This document shows, in pieces, positions 40,681 to 51,333 of a DNA stretch of 64,000 nt. Position 1 is the stretch's first letter, and each line of letters starts with the position of its first letter. This DNA comes from Phormidesmis priestleyi Ana (lineage in GTDB: Bacteria > Cyanobacteriota > Cyanobacteriia > Phormidesmidales > Phormidesmidaceae), in the NCBI GenBank assembly GCA_001314865.1, contig LJZR01000012.1, positions 92,223-156,222 of the forward strand. The letters run 5' to 3'. The translations under genes and the position numbers were made by a program. A model generated the notes under the pieces. That model made no database searches and was not told the DNA's origin. It was given only the letters and a program-made list of their open reading frames with translations.

Positions 40681-42120
40681 CTATGGCATATCGGCCATCG
40701 CAACATTTTTGCCCATCGCCTTTTTACCCATCGTCATTTCATCAACGACCAAAGCTGACAGCGCCGGAATGGAATCGTCTCCCGTAATCAGGCGAGCTCC
40801 GCGCTGGCTGGTGAAGTAATGCCAGCCCCACTGAAGCATCACCAGCAGCTTGTTATCGAATTCGATGAGGTAGTAGATATGAACAAAAATCCAGATAATC
40901 CAAGCAGGGAAACCAGAAAGGTTGGCAAAGCCAAGGCTAGCAACTGCCTCATTGCGACCAATCACCGCGAGGCTGCCAGTGTCTTTATAGTTAAACGCTT
41001 TAACCGGCTTATTCGCGACGCGACGCTTGATGAGGTCGGCGAGGTAATCGCCTTGCTGCATTGCGGTCGCCGCCGTCCCCGGAAGGGGTGCTTCGGTGCC
41101 ATGCGCGTAGTGCGCCAAGTCGCCAGCGATGAAAATATTGGGATGCCCCGGTACGCTTAGGTCAGATTCTACGATGACCCGGCCTGTGCGATCTAGCGCT
41201 GCGCCTGTTTGGTCTGAAATGGCCTTGCCCATGGGCGAGGCTTTAATGCCTGCCGCCCACAGTACGGTAAAGGCTTGGACTTGTTCTTTGCGATCGCCGC
41301 TTTTGAGCGTGACGGTATCGCCTTCAATATTAGTCACTAGCGTATTTGTCCGAACTTCTACTCCCAGCTTTTCTAAAGACTTTTGCGCCGCGCTCGAAAG
41401 CTTGGCAGGGTAGGGGGGCAGCACCCGATCCATGCCTTCTAGCAGCACGACCTTCGTTTCTCCGGGGTTAATGCTGCGGAAGTCTTCACGTAGGGTTTCG
41501 TAGGCGAGTTCGGCGATCGCGCCAGAAAGCTCCACGCCAGTCGGCCCCGCACCCACAATAAAAAAGGTCAACAGCGCCTCACGACGCGCCGGGTCTGTCT
41601 CTTTTTCAGCGGCTTCAAAGGCTAAAAAAATGCGACGACGTACCTCTAACGCATCTTCAATGGTTTTCATACCGGGCGCAATGTCTGACCACTCATCCTT
41701 ACCAAAGTAATGATGGCTAGAGCCCGTAGCCACAATCAAACTGTCGTAGCCAACCGTTTCGCCATTTTTAAGCAGCACTTTTCGGGTTTCGGCTTCAATG
41801 CCGATAACCTCTCCCATGAGCACCTGCACGTTCTTTTGCTGGCTGAGAATGGCGCGCAGTGGAGAGGAAATATCACCTGCCGACAAACCACCGGTTGCCA
41901 CCTGATACAGCAGCGGCTGAAAGAGATGAAAATTGCGCTTGTCGATTAGGGTTACTTTAACAGCCGCCTTGCCCAAGGCTTTTGCAGCATATAAGCCGCC
42001 AAAGCCGCCGCCGACAATCACAACATGGTGAAGCACCTTTTTCCCAGCGATTTCAGAGCCGGAGGCTTGATTGTGTACAGCATTGGATTTGACGGGCTTG
42101 TTCTTGAGAACGGCTGTCAT
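40681..42120 (-). CDS. Type II NAD(P)H dehydrogenase (NDH-2)
   Basis: VVIVGGGFGGLYAAKALGKAAVKVTLIDKRNFHLFQPLLYQVATGGLSAGDIS. Confidence 0.93.
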   Translation of the reverse strand: MTAVLKNKPVKSNAVHNQASGSEIAGKKVLHHVVIVGGGFGGLYAAKALGKAAVKVTLIDKRNFHLFQPLLYQVATGGLSAGDISSPLRAILSQQKNVQVLMGEVIGIEAETRKVLLKNGETVGYDSLIVATGSSHHYFGKDEWSDIAPGMKTIEDALEVRRRIFLAFEAAEKETDPARREALLTFFIVGAGPTGVELSGAIAELAYETLREDFRSINPGETKVVLLEGMDRVLPPYPAKLSSAAQKSLEKLGVEVRTNTLVTNIEGDTVTLKSGDRKEQVQAFTVLWAAGIKASPMGKAISDQTGAALDRTGRVIVESDLSVPGHPNIFIAGDLAHYAHGTEAPLPGTAATAMQQGDYLADLIKRRVANKPVKAFNYKDTGSLAVIGRNEAVASLGFANLSGFPAWIIWIFVHIYYLIEFDNKLLVMLQWGWHYFTSQRGARLITGDDSIPALSALVVDEMTMGKKAMGKNVAMADMP

Positions 42121-42580
42121 AGTTAGTGACCAATAATTATGTAACTTAACTAAAGTTTATAACTTTAACAGGATCTTTTCTTATAGCGATTCAGACACTT
42201 CATCGAAAAATTGTCTGGTTTTTTGCTTTCTTTTGCTTTCTCTGGCGTCTTTTGCTGTATCAAACTGCTGTCAGCAGCCTTTCGACAGCCTTTCGACAGC
42301 GTTTTGACAGCTAATATGCCCATTATCTTGAAACTTTTTCTTAATTTTTACTGTGACCATGACTACTTTTACCCCATCTATGCATTTAGGAAGGAAGTTT
42401 TAGGAAGGAAGTTTGTGCTTTAGAAAAGGCTTTAGGGAAAGAGGAGCCATAGAGTCAAGTGAATTTATATATATAGATTTCAGTAGCCTGTGTAGCGGAA
42501 GAAATTGTAGAGTTAGAAAAATATTGGGCTGAATTGTTTTGGGCCAAAACATTTGCCAGCCAGTGGAAGGAAGAAAAAGC

Positions 42581-44491
42581 ATGGGGCTAATTGTTCAAAA
42601 GTATGGCGGCACCTCTGTCGGCACTATAGAGCGCATTCAGGCAGTTGCTGAGCGCATTCACACCACCGCGAAAGCAGGTAACTCAGTGATTGTAGTGGTT
42701 TCAGCGATGGGCAAAAGTACCGATAGCCTAGTGAAGCTAGCGAGCGAAATTTCGAGCAATCCTAGCCGTCGGGAAATGGACATGCTGCTTTCTACAGGCG
42801 AGCAGGTCACCATTGCACTGCTGAGTATGGCCCTGCATGAACATGGTCAGGCGGCGATTTCACTCACGGGCGCTCAGGTCGGCATCGTAACGGAAGCAGA
42901 GCACACGCGCGCCCGCATTTTAGAAATTAAAACCCAGCGGCTGGAGCGACATTTAAAAGAAGGCAAAGTCATTGTTGTTGCGGGCTTTCAGGGGACTAGC
43001 CGCAGCGACCAACTGTTAGAAGACCCAGATATGTTGGGCGAAATTACCACCCTCGGCAGAGGGGGATCAGATACCTCTGCGGTGGCGCTCGCTGCTGCGA
43101 TGCAGGCTGAACGCTGCGAAATCTATACCGATGTTCCCGGCATCTTAACGTCCGATCCTCGGCTAGTACCCGATGCGCAGCTGATGGAGGAAATCACCTG
43201 CGACGAAATGCTTGAGCTGGCGAGCTTAGGTGCGAGTGTGCTGCATCCTCGGGCCGTAGAAATTGCTCGCAACTATGGTGTGATGCTAGTTGTGCGCTCT
43301 AGCTGGACAGATCAGCCCGGCACTCGGGTGACCTCACCGGCCCCGCAGCCCAGGGCGCTAGCAGGGTTGGAGCTGGGCAATCCGGTTGATGCGGTGGAGT
43401 TTGATACGAATCAGGCCAAGGTAGCCTTGCTCAGGGTGCCTGACAAACCGGGCGTGGCCGCTCAACTGTTTGGCGCGCTAGCAGGACAGGCGCTTAATAT
43501 TGATTTGATCATTCAGTCTATTCACGAGGGTAATTCTAACGATATTGCTTTTACGGTGCATTCTCAGTCACTGGCGCAGGCGGCTAGTGTGGCTGAGCAT
43601 ATTGCGCCAACGCTGCGATCCTCCTACGGTGGGACTATCTCTGGCGGCGGCGCTATCTCTGGCGGCGGCGCTATCTCTGGCAGTGGGACTATCTCTGGCG
43701 GCGGCGCCGCAGATGAAGCCGAGGTTCAAACCGCTGACCATATTGCCAAGATCAGTATTGCGGGCGCTGGCATGATTGGTCGCCCTGGCGTCGCTGCGGG
43801 TATGTTTTCGGCGCTGGCTGAGGCAGGTGTGAATATTCAGATGATTTCGACTTCAGAGGTCAAGGTGAGTTGTACGGTGGCAGGAGATGACTGCGATCGC
43901 GCGATCGCCACTCTGTGCAAACATTTTGACGTTACCAACTCTCCTGCACGATTGGATCAGGCCCAACTGACCGCAGCCAATCTCCCCTCCGTCAGGGGCG
44001 CGGCCCTAGACCTACAGCAAGCCCAGCTTGCCATTCGCTATGTCCCCGACAGACCTGGCCTGGCCGCTCGCATTTTCCAGCTACTGGCCGACCGCAGCAT
44101 CAGCGTAGATATGATTATTCAGTCACAGCGCAGTCGTCCTCACCAGGGCCAAATGACCCGCGACATCGCCTGTACCATCAGGCAAGACGACGCCGAACTC
44201 GCTAAAAACCTGTTGCAAGCAGCAGCGGCTGAACTAGGCTACGGAGAGGTGTGGATCAACAAAGACATCGCCAAGGTGAGCGTCGTTGGCATTGGCATGG
44301 CCTATCGCCCTGGCATTGCCGCAGCAATGTTTGAATCTCTCGCCGCCGCCGATATCAACATCCATATGATCGGCACCTCCGAGATTAAAATTAGCTGCGT
44401 AGTAGAGCAAGCCAAAGGCGTAGAAGCGCTCAGAGTCGTCCATTCTGCCTTTGACCTAGCAGGCTCGGAAACGGTAGAGGTACCGGCGTGA
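42581..44491 (+). CDS. lysC: Aspartate kinase with multiple ACT domains
   Basis: MGLIVQKYGGTSVGTIERIQAVAERI; four ACT-like repeats; ORF opens at 42539. Confidence 0.95.
   Translation: MGLIVQKYGGTSVGTIERIQAVAERIHTTAKAGNSVIVVVSAMGKSTDSLVKLASEISSNPSRREMDMLLSTGEQVTIALLSMALHEHGQAAISLTGAQVGIVTEAEHTRARILEIKTQRLERHLKEGKVIVVAGFQGTSRSDQLLEDPDMLGEITTLGRGGSDTSAVALAAAMQAERCEIYTDVPGILTSDPRLVPDAQLMEEITCDEMLELASLGASVLHPRAVEIARNYGVMLVVRSSWTDQPGTRVTSPAPQPRALAGLELGNPVDAVEFDTNQAKVALLRVPDKPGVAAQLFGALAGQALNIDLIIQSIHEGNSNDIAFTVHSQSLAQAASVAEHIAPTLRSSYGGTISGGGAISGGGAISGSGTISGGGAADEAEVQTADHIAKISIAGAGMIGRPGVAAGMFSALAEAGVNIQMISTSEVKVSCTVAGDDCDRAIATLCKHFDVTNSPARLDQAQLTAANLPSVRGAALDLQQAQLAIRYVPDRPGLAARIFQLLADRSISVDMIIQSQRSRPHQGQMTRDIACTIRQDDAELAKNLLQAAAAELGYGEVWINKDIAKVSVVGIGMAYRPGIAAAMFESLAAADINIHMIGTSEIKISCVVEQAKGVEALRVVHSAFDLAGSETVEVPA
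43625..43708 (+). repeat. In-frame 18-bp repeat encoding (G)GG(A/T)IS linker inside aspartokinase
   Basis: ggcggcggcgctatctct-type units; YGGTISGGGAISGGGAISGSGTISGGGA. Confidence 0.95.
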
Positions 44492-44631
44492 GTCAAGATG
44501 TCGCTATCTTTATCGGCAGCGCTATGGTGCTGATTGGCTACCTCATTTTTTCAGCCAAAACAGAAATGGGAACTCAAATAAAATGGCCTTTAAATGACAT
44601 TAGAAGACAGGAAGAGAAAGAAAACGAATGA
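44488..44631 (+). CDS. Possible 47-aa single-TM protein translationally coupled to lysC (absent from supplied ORF track)
   Basis: GTG overlaps the lysC TGA; VSQDVAIFIGSAMVLIGYLIFSAKTEMGTQIKWPLNDIRRQEEKENE*. Confidence 0.45.
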   Translation: MSQDVAIFIGSAMVLIGYLIFSAKTEMGTQIKWPLNDIRRQEEKENE

Positions 44632-45036
44632 GTGAGTTTACAATGCCACGTGGCACTCCCACGCAGCACTCCCACGCAGAAAGGAAGTGGTCATTACAGC
44701 TGCTTAATTGCAAGCAAGACTTAGCAGCGCTGGGGGTCGTAAGGTTGCTCGTTATTTAGGATCTCAAAGCTCGATCAGCGTTGGCACTTTTGTCGCTGAC
44801 GGAGTGATGCTGTGGAGGGTAATGCTATGGAGGGATATCTACACTCCATAGCATTTGCTAAACTTGTAATACTAAAAACGTCAGTAAACGTCAGCCAAAT
44901 ATACCGTCAAAGTGAATTTGGCAAAGTGAATTTGGCAAAGTGAAATCTGGCGAAGTGACTGAGCGACTTGTACTGAGCGACTCGTTTTGCGTAGGTCACG
45001 CATCACTGCTTACCTTTAGCCCTCAGGCAAGCCCTC

Positions 45037-45339
45037 ATGAACAACAACAATTTGATCGAGTCTTTTTATAGCTGGTATCGTGGCGCTATTCGCCATCCTA
45101 AATGGCGCTGGGCTATTATTCTTGGCACAGTGTTTTATCTCATTAGCCCGCTCGATATTTCGCCCGATGTTATCCCTATTATCGGCTGGCTAGATGACGG
45201 CATTTTAGCGACTCTGCTAGTGACTGAGCTCTCTTCTTTAGCTATGGATTATCTTAAAAACAAAAGCAAAGGTAACGTCGCTGAGGGTACTACAGTTGAA
45301 GCAGAAGGTGCAAATGTGATTGATGTAGAAGTTAGCTAG
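45037..45339 (+). CDS. YkvA family (DUF1232) protein, paralogue of 30408-30749
   Basis: WRWAIILGTVFYLISPLDISPDVIPIIGWLDDGILATLLVTEL. Confidence 0.9.
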   Translation: MNNNNLIESFYSWYRGAIRHPKWRWAIILGTVFYLISPLDISPDVIPIIGWLDDGILATLLVTELSSLAMDYLKNKSKGNVAEGTTVEAEGANVIDVEVS

Positions 45340-45422
45340 CGATCGCTTACTGCCAGTGCTATGTCAGTGCTATTTCGGTGCTATTAAGGCGTTAAGATAG
45401 CGGTTTTCCCTGGCGCTGCTGC

Positions 45423-46865
45423 ATGTTAAACGCTTTAGAAAAAGTTCAGTCTTTTTTTGCCGAGCCGTTTTTACAGCTCGGCAATTCGGCAATTTCGTTG
45501 GGTGCAATTAGCCAAGTTTTACTCATTTTGCTGGTTGTACTGCTTGTGGCTTTTGGGCTAAAGCGGTTTATTTCACTGCAAATTCTTGGTCGGCTTGGGC
45601 TCAGGCAGGGCACTCGCGAGTCGGTGGCGGTAATTACGAGCTACGCGATCGCAGCATTGCTTTGCATTGTGCTGTTACAAGCTGCTGGGATCAACCTTGC
45701 CTCACTCGCCGTTATTGCTGGCAGCTTAGGCGTGGGTGTTGGCTTTGGCCTGCAAGAAATCACCAAAGATTTTATTAGCGGTTTGGCTTTGCTCCTAGAA
45801 CGCAAGCTAAAAGTAGGCGATTTTGTTGAAACTGACGAAGTCTCTGGCTATATTGATGAAATCTCGCTGCGCTCTACGGTGATTCGTACTATCACCCAAA
45901 AGCATATTGTTGTACCCAATAGTGACTTAATTAGCAACAGAATCACCAACTGGACATACGCCAATCAAAAAGGCTGGGTTATTGTTCCAATTAGCGTTAC
46001 CCATGAGAGTGATCCTATCTTGGTAATTGAGATATTGCTGGATTCTGCTTATATGGAGGAAACAGTTTCTTTAGAACAGCCGCCTGAAGTATATCTGTTT
46101 AACATTGGAGAGAACTCGCTAGACTTTAAGTTGGTTGTGTGGATTAACCGGATTGATTTGAAGTACGTCACTGAAAGCTCGCTTCATTTCATTATTTTGC
46201 AAAATTTAAAGCAGCATGGCCTACGCCTGGCCTCTCCCCGCTTAGATGTTTGGCAGCGTAACCCCAGCGTGGTGATTGCTTCAACGCCAAAAGACTACAG
46301 CCAAGACGCCGATTTGCAGCGATCAGTCGGGAGCGATTTGGATAATTTTGCTAAACCCGTAGCGATTAGAGACTTGTTGAAGCAGATTCCCTTTTTTCAG
46401 CAATGCACCGACTTAGAACTTCGTAAGCTGGTAGAAATTGGCCATCGCAAGCGGCTAGAGACATCAGAAGTGCTCTATCGAGAAGGTGAACCGGGTGACG
46501 CCTTTTATATTATTTTGTGTGGCTCGGTGGGCTATACGCTGCCCGCGACGCAGCAAACCACGATTGTCAAAGCAGGGCAATTTGTCGGAGAGTTTTCGCT
46601 AATGCTTGGGGTGCCTCGCACGGTCACTATCAAAGCCGTTGAAGAGACAACGCTGTTTAAGATTAGTCCCCAAGGTTTTAAAAAACTACTGCAAGATCAG
46701 CCTCACTTATACAATTTAATTGTGGCGGAAATGGGGCGTCATGAGGAAGAACTTTCTCAGCAAGGTCGCCAACTCAGGGCGCTAGGGCTGATCAACTCGG
46801 AAGAGTACAATCGCAACCCGATTGATTGGGTGCGTCAACATTTAGAGCGATTGTTTGGGCTCTAG
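45423..46865 (+). CDS. MscS mechanosensitive channel with C-terminal cyclic-nucleotide-binding domain
   Basis: SLAVIAGSLGVGVGFGLQEITKDFISGLALLLERKLKVGDFVE; C-term 'REGEPGDAFYIILCGSVGYTLP...GQFVGEFSLMLGVPRTVT'. Confidence 0.92.
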   Translation: MLNALEKVQSFFAEPFLQLGNSAISLGAISQVLLILLVVLLVAFGLKRFISLQILGRLGLRQGTRESVAVITSYAIAALLCIVLLQAAGINLASLAVIAGSLGVGVGFGLQEITKDFISGLALLLERKLKVGDFVETDEVSGYIDEISLRSTVIRTITQKHIVVPNSDLISNRITNWTYANQKGWVIVPISVTHESDPILVIEILLDSAYMEETVSLEQPPEVYLFNIGENSLDFKLVVWINRIDLKYVTESSLHFIILQNLKQHGLRLASPRLDVWQRNPSVVIASTPKDYSQDADLQRSVGSDLDNFAKPVAIRDLLKQIPFFQQCTDLELRKLVEIGHRKRLETSEVLYREGEPGDAFYIILCGSVGYTLPATQQTTIVKAGQFVGEFSLMLGVPRTVTIKAVEETTLFKISPQGFKKLLQDQPHLYNLIVAEMGRHEEELSQQGRQLRALGLINSEEYNRNPIDWVRQHLERLFGL

Positions 46866-47035
46866 CGGAATCGCATAGACAAAATCAGGCGCTATTAATT
46901 AAAAATTAACCCAAAATTAATAGGGAGCGTTGTACATTACAAAAATAATTGATGTTTTACGCGAAGGATATTCATAGACCTACAGACCTCGGCGTTGGTA
47001 GGTTATTTAATTGGGGGTGAATCTCCAAAGACTAT

Positions 47036-47686
47036 ATGGAAAGCCCTGATCCAAAGCTTATGTCAAAAGACACCCAATCTTTTTTGCTCTCCGACTCGGC
47101 TATGCGAGCTGCGAGCTACTCTACCTACGAAAATTTTCAGCCGCAGCTCTCTTTAGGCCCCACTGAGCTACAAACCTGGAAGCACCGAATTCTCAACTTT
47201 CAATCCCAGATTCAAGCTGCGCCGCCCGCCCAACAGGGCAGCTTGTTTGAGCCCGTGGCCCCGGTGGAGGCGAGTCCTGCGGACACCCTTGACCCCTTTA
47301 GCCTGCGCCGCCAAAACACCGAATTTTGGCGCTGGCAGTTCGACGATGTTGGTATTGCCGCGATGTACTTTGTGATTGACTACGCGGCTACTGCCCCTGA
47401 CAGCGGCCAGCCCCTGCTGCTCTACATTGGCGAAACTGTAAAATCAAACCAGCGTTGGAAAGGCGTTCACGACTGCAAGCGCTATCTTACTAACTATCGC
47501 CAGTCTCACTACGAGAATGGGCTAGACAGTGAGCTGGGTATTGCCTTTTGGCCTGCTGCCCCCGAAGCGCGTAAGCCTCGGCAGCAGCTGGAATTAGCGT
47601 TGATTTATCGGTGGCGATCGCCCTTCAATAAAGAAAACTGGCGCTTTTGGAACACCCCTTTTGTCAGTGGCAAGCAGAACCCGTAA
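47036..47686 (+). CDS. GIY-YIG nuclease-like protein
   Basis: AMYFVIDYAA...LLLYIGETVKSNQRWKGVHDCKRYLTNY...QLELALIYRWRSPFNKENW. Confidence 0.65.
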   Translation: MESPDPKLMSKDTQSFLLSDSAMRAASYSTYENFQPQLSLGPTELQTWKHRILNFQSQIQAAPPAQQGSLFEPVAPVEASPADTLDPFSLRRQNTEFWRWQFDDVGIAAMYFVIDYAATAPDSGQPLLLYIGETVKSNQRWKGVHDCKRYLTNYRQSHYENGLDSELGIAFWPAAPEARKPRQQLELALIYRWRSPFNKENWRFWNTPFVSGKQNP

Positions 47687-47750
47687 AGGCAGGGAGTCAT
47701 AGGCCCTAAAGAAACGGTAGCGGATAAGTTCTGCCTGCTTTCCTGCCTGC

Positions 47751-49841
47751 TTACTTCACGAGCGCATATTCCCCGGTGAGTTTGCATAGCTGCTGCACCA
47801 GCAAACTGAGGAACAAGCCCACATCTGTGACGACGCCAGTGGATTCTACCGATCCGCGATCGCTCAATTTGGTGACCACAGCCGGATTAATATCCACGCA
47901 CACCATTTTCACACCGGCTGGGGTCATATTCCCAACGCCGATAGAATGCAGCATGGTTGAGAGCATCAAGATTAAATCAGCCCCTTCAATCAATCGAGCG
48001 TAGTCGGCCTGCGCTTCAATCAAATTCATTTTGGTGTCGGGCAGGGGGCCATCGTCGCGAATTGAACCAGCCAGGGAAAAGGGCACGTTGTTTTTCACGC
48101 ATTCGTACATGACGCCGCTGGTGAGAACACCTTTTTCAACCGCATTCGCGATGCTGCCGTAGCGACGAATAGTGTTAATAGCCTTGAGATGATGGCGATG
48201 GCCGCCCTGAACCGAGACGCCGCGCTTCATATCCATGCCTAACGAAGTGCCCATCATGGATTGTTCAATATCATGAACAGCGATCGCATTGCCGCCTAGC
48301 AGCGCATGCACATAGCCGCCCTGAATTAGCTTTCGCAAATGCTCGCTACCGCCGGTATGAATGACCACCGGGCCAGCCGTGACGACCACCTTGCCACCGC
48401 GATCGCGAATTCGCCGCAAGTCCCAGGCAATTTGCTCAACCACTAGCTCAACCCGGCGCTCGCTTGAAACGCCTGCGCCCATGAAGCTAAAGTCGTCTGT
48501 CCCTTTTTTGATAGAAGGCGCTTTGCGCAGGGTGTGAATGCCTTTGCTGCCTACAACCACTTCTTCACCCACTTTGAGATCGCGCAATAGCTTGCAGCGC
48601 GCGACTAGCTGACCCGATTCATGGGTAACGGCGATCGCGCCATCCATCCGCTGTCCCTGCACCCGATACCAGTGGTCACCCACTAACACCTCCGAAGGGT
48701 AAATAGTCGTCACATAAAAATCATCGGGGGCAACACCGTCTTGAACCACCGCATCTAGCTGAGCAGGCGTTGACTCTCGGGGCAAGCTCACCGCCCCCAG
48801 GTCAATGAGCTGCCCCATAATGTCATCCATGACAGAAATATCGGGCGCTGTCACCTTCACTTCAGCAACCGAAATATCCTGCCGCTGCATACCCAAATCA
48901 AAGCTCAGCACCTGAAAGCTACCGCCGCCCGTCGTAATCACATCTAGCGCCCGGTTTACAATGCCCGAGTCTAGCAAATGGCCTTCTAAACGAATCACCC
49001 GGCTCAAAATAGAAGACGCTTTGGGCTCAGTTTGGCGGGGTTCAATGGTTTTTAAGGTAAGGCACTTGGCCGCGCCACCCGCCTTCAAAAATTCGGTCAG
49101 CGGCGTTTCTTCGACGGTAAAACCGCGATCGCTCAAAATGGCTTTCAGCTCATCGCTGGCCTGGTTCATCACCACAACGTGATCGACATTCACCGTATTG
49201 CAGGCAAAATTTATCGCATCTATTTCGCTGACCACAATGCGCTTTTCCGCCGGAACTCGCATTTCAATGAGCCGATTAGAATAGGCGTCAAAAGCGGGCG
49301 GATAGTACATCACATACCCGTCTGTCAGCGGACAAAAACAGGTATCTAAATGATAGAAACGGCTATCTACCAATCGCAAAGAGAGAACTTCTACATCTAA
49401 CCAATCTGCAAGGTAGGGGTGAGAGTCTAACTCAGAGCGAAAGCCATAGCCCGCCCACAGCCAGCCGCCTGCTCGGTCAATCAGGGCATCGCCTGCCCCT
49501 TCAAACGGCAGACTTTTTGGCAGGGTATACACCGTAAAGCCGTTGTCCTCAAACCACTTGTGAAAATAGGGTTCTTCGCCTTGGCGCTCAGGGTGCAAAA
49601 ACCGGCTCAAAACGACGCGATCGCCCAGAACCAGCCCGGCATTAGCAGCAAACACCATATCTGGCCAGCCTTTTTGGGGCTCAACTAGCTCAATCGTCGC
49701 ATGTTTTTTCAGCACGCTATATAGCTGATTCCACTGAGATTCTGCATGATCGCGCGACGATCGGTGAATATTGCCTTCCATCCAGGGATTAATCACATAG
49801 TCCACATCGTAGTGGTGGGGCGGACACATCAAAATCTTCAT
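47751..49841 (-). CDS. argZ: Bifunctional arginine dihydrolase / LOR-SDH (ornithine cyclodeaminase-like) protein, ArgZ/AgrE type
   Basis: MKILMCPPHHYDVDYVINPWMEGNIHRSSRDHAESQWNQLY...WPDMVFAANAGLVLGDRVVLSRF; C-terminal LOR/SDH domain. ORF opens at 49898. Confidence 0.9.
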   Translation of the reverse strand: MKILMCPPHHYDVDYVINPWMEGNIHRSSRDHAESQWNQLYSVLKKHATIELVEPQKGWPDMVFAANAGLVLGDRVVLSRFLHPERQGEEPYFHKWFEDNGFTVYTLPKSLPFEGAGDALIDRAGGWLWAGYGFRSELDSHPYLADWLDVEVLSLRLVDSRFYHLDTCFCPLTDGYVMYYPPAFDAYSNRLIEMRVPAEKRIVVSEIDAINFACNTVNVDHVVVMNQASDELKAILSDRGFTVEETPLTEFLKAGGAAKCLTLKTIEPRQTEPKASSILSRVIRLEGHLLDSGIVNRALDVITTGGGSFQVLSFDLGMQRQDISVAEVKVTAPDISVMDDIMGQLIDLGAVSLPRESTPAQLDAVVQDGVAPDDFYVTTIYPSEVLVGDHWYRVQGQRMDGAIAVTHESGQLVARCKLLRDLKVGEEVVVGSKGIHTLRKAPSIKKGTDDFSFMGAGVSSERRVELVVEQIAWDLRRIRDRGGKVVVTAGPVVIHTGGSEHLRKLIQGGYVHALLGGNAIAVHDIEQSMMGTSLGMDMKRGVSVQGGHRHHLKAINTIRRYGSIANAVEKGVLTSGVMYECVKNNVPFSLAGSIRDDGPLPDTKMNLIEAQADYARLIEGADLILMLSTMLHSIGVGNMTPAGVKMVCVDINPAVVTKLSDRGSVESTGVVTDVGLFLSLLVQQLCKLTGEYALVK

Positions 49842-50335
49842 GTCGTGGGTCATCGGGGTCATCCTCAAAAATTGAAAAAATACTGACAGCGCAAACAATA
49901 CAACCGCAATTAAAAAATGCTAAACACAGCTAAACACACAGGCTCATTTCTGTTATTCAAACCGCAACTCAAACCGCAATTCAAACCGCACCTTATCAAC
50001 CGCAAAATATCTAAAACAGATCCTTACTCAGCCGCTGCTCATAACGCGCTACAAAAAACTAGCTTGCATCATTTCCAGGCACAAGAATATCTGTTTTTCC
50101 TGACAGGTCAGCTCAATATTTTAGTATGTTCTGCCTTTTCACAGCTGTCTGCACAGTTCCAGATAACACCCCAAATAACACCCCAGATAACACCCCAGAT
50201 ATCGCTCCAGATATCGCCTCACTAAGACTTTTGCGGCCACCCGGACACAGGAGGCAATATTTATAACCAACTACCCCCTAAGCAGTACGCAAATCTCTGC
50301 CTAAAGAAGGCTAGGAAGGTTGTAGGCTATAGAAC

Positions 50336-50596
50336 CTAGTTTTTTTGGCGACGATTGCCAAATGTTATGAAACCATCACTCAAGCATGAAGCACGGAGAA
50401 AAGGGTAATGTACAATACCGTTATCAACGGATAAAAAGCCTTTATTTCTTAGCTCATGTGCGCAAGCTCTGAGGTCACGAATGCCTAGGTATCGTTGGCG
50501 AAACAGAATATACCTATAACTACCTACAAATTGGTCGCTACCAATATGGGTGACGACAGGGAGGTTTGTTTGGCGTAGCTGATATAGTGTAGTCAA
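50336..50596 (-). CDS. Possible 86-aa orphan ORF
   Basis: MTTLYQLRQTNLPVVTHIGSDQFVGSYRYILFRQRYLGIRDLRACAHELRNKGFLSVDNG; ORF only. Confidence 0.35.
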   Translation of the reverse strand: MTTLYQLRQTNLPVVTHIGSDQFVGSYRYILFRQRYLGIRDLRACAHELRNKGFLSVDNGIVHYPFLRASCLSDGFITFGNRRQKN

Positions 50597-51333
50597 TATC
50601 AGAGTTTACGAGGAGTAGAGTGAGATAAAGAACTAGATACTGTCTTGACCCTTAACTGTCTTGAATCCTAACCGTCTTGACCCTTAACTATCTTGACCCT
50701 TAATTAGACTCCCCAAAGAGTATCTGAATCTTTAAACAGCATTTTAACTAGCAGTAATCAGCACATTAACCAGCAACAGTTTTATCACTTAAAAAGTTCT
50801 TCGCTTAACATTTTTTTTGGATTGTCAAAAGCTGTTTCAAACAGTTTTCTGGTATTCATAATTTATGAGGAGTACTAGACAGGGTAAGCGTTTTAGCGAA
50901 TTTACGCGATCCAGATAAGCTGTAAAAACACCTAAACAGAGTCAGAAATCTTGTCATCGTCACTTCTGGTCACTTCTGTTGTTTGGCTCTGCCACTACTT
51001 GGTTCTACTGTCCACTTTACGGATTATCGCTTTACGGATTATCACTTTACGGATCGTTTTACTCAACCTCTTTAATCGACAAATAGGCTCTGTTGAGAAG
51101 ATAGATTCTGTTTCGCCAAGTTTCGCATTGAACACCCGTTTACCCGGTTAGATAACCTGTTATCTACCATCAGTTTATCTACCTATCAGCTATCAGCAAC
51201 TGTAACCGTTGTCATTTAACCACTCATCTGCACTTTCGTTAACGTCCCGCACTGCTTAGCAAGCTTGACGCAAACTTTGCGTCTCAAATTTTGCACAGTG
51301 ATTTACCAAATACTTACTATTGAGGGCATTACC

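Noticed and set aside
50951-51151. 66-aa ORF with LRIIALRIITLRIV
   Set aside because: Produced by short imperfect tandem repeats (tttacggattatc); no RBS or homology signal.
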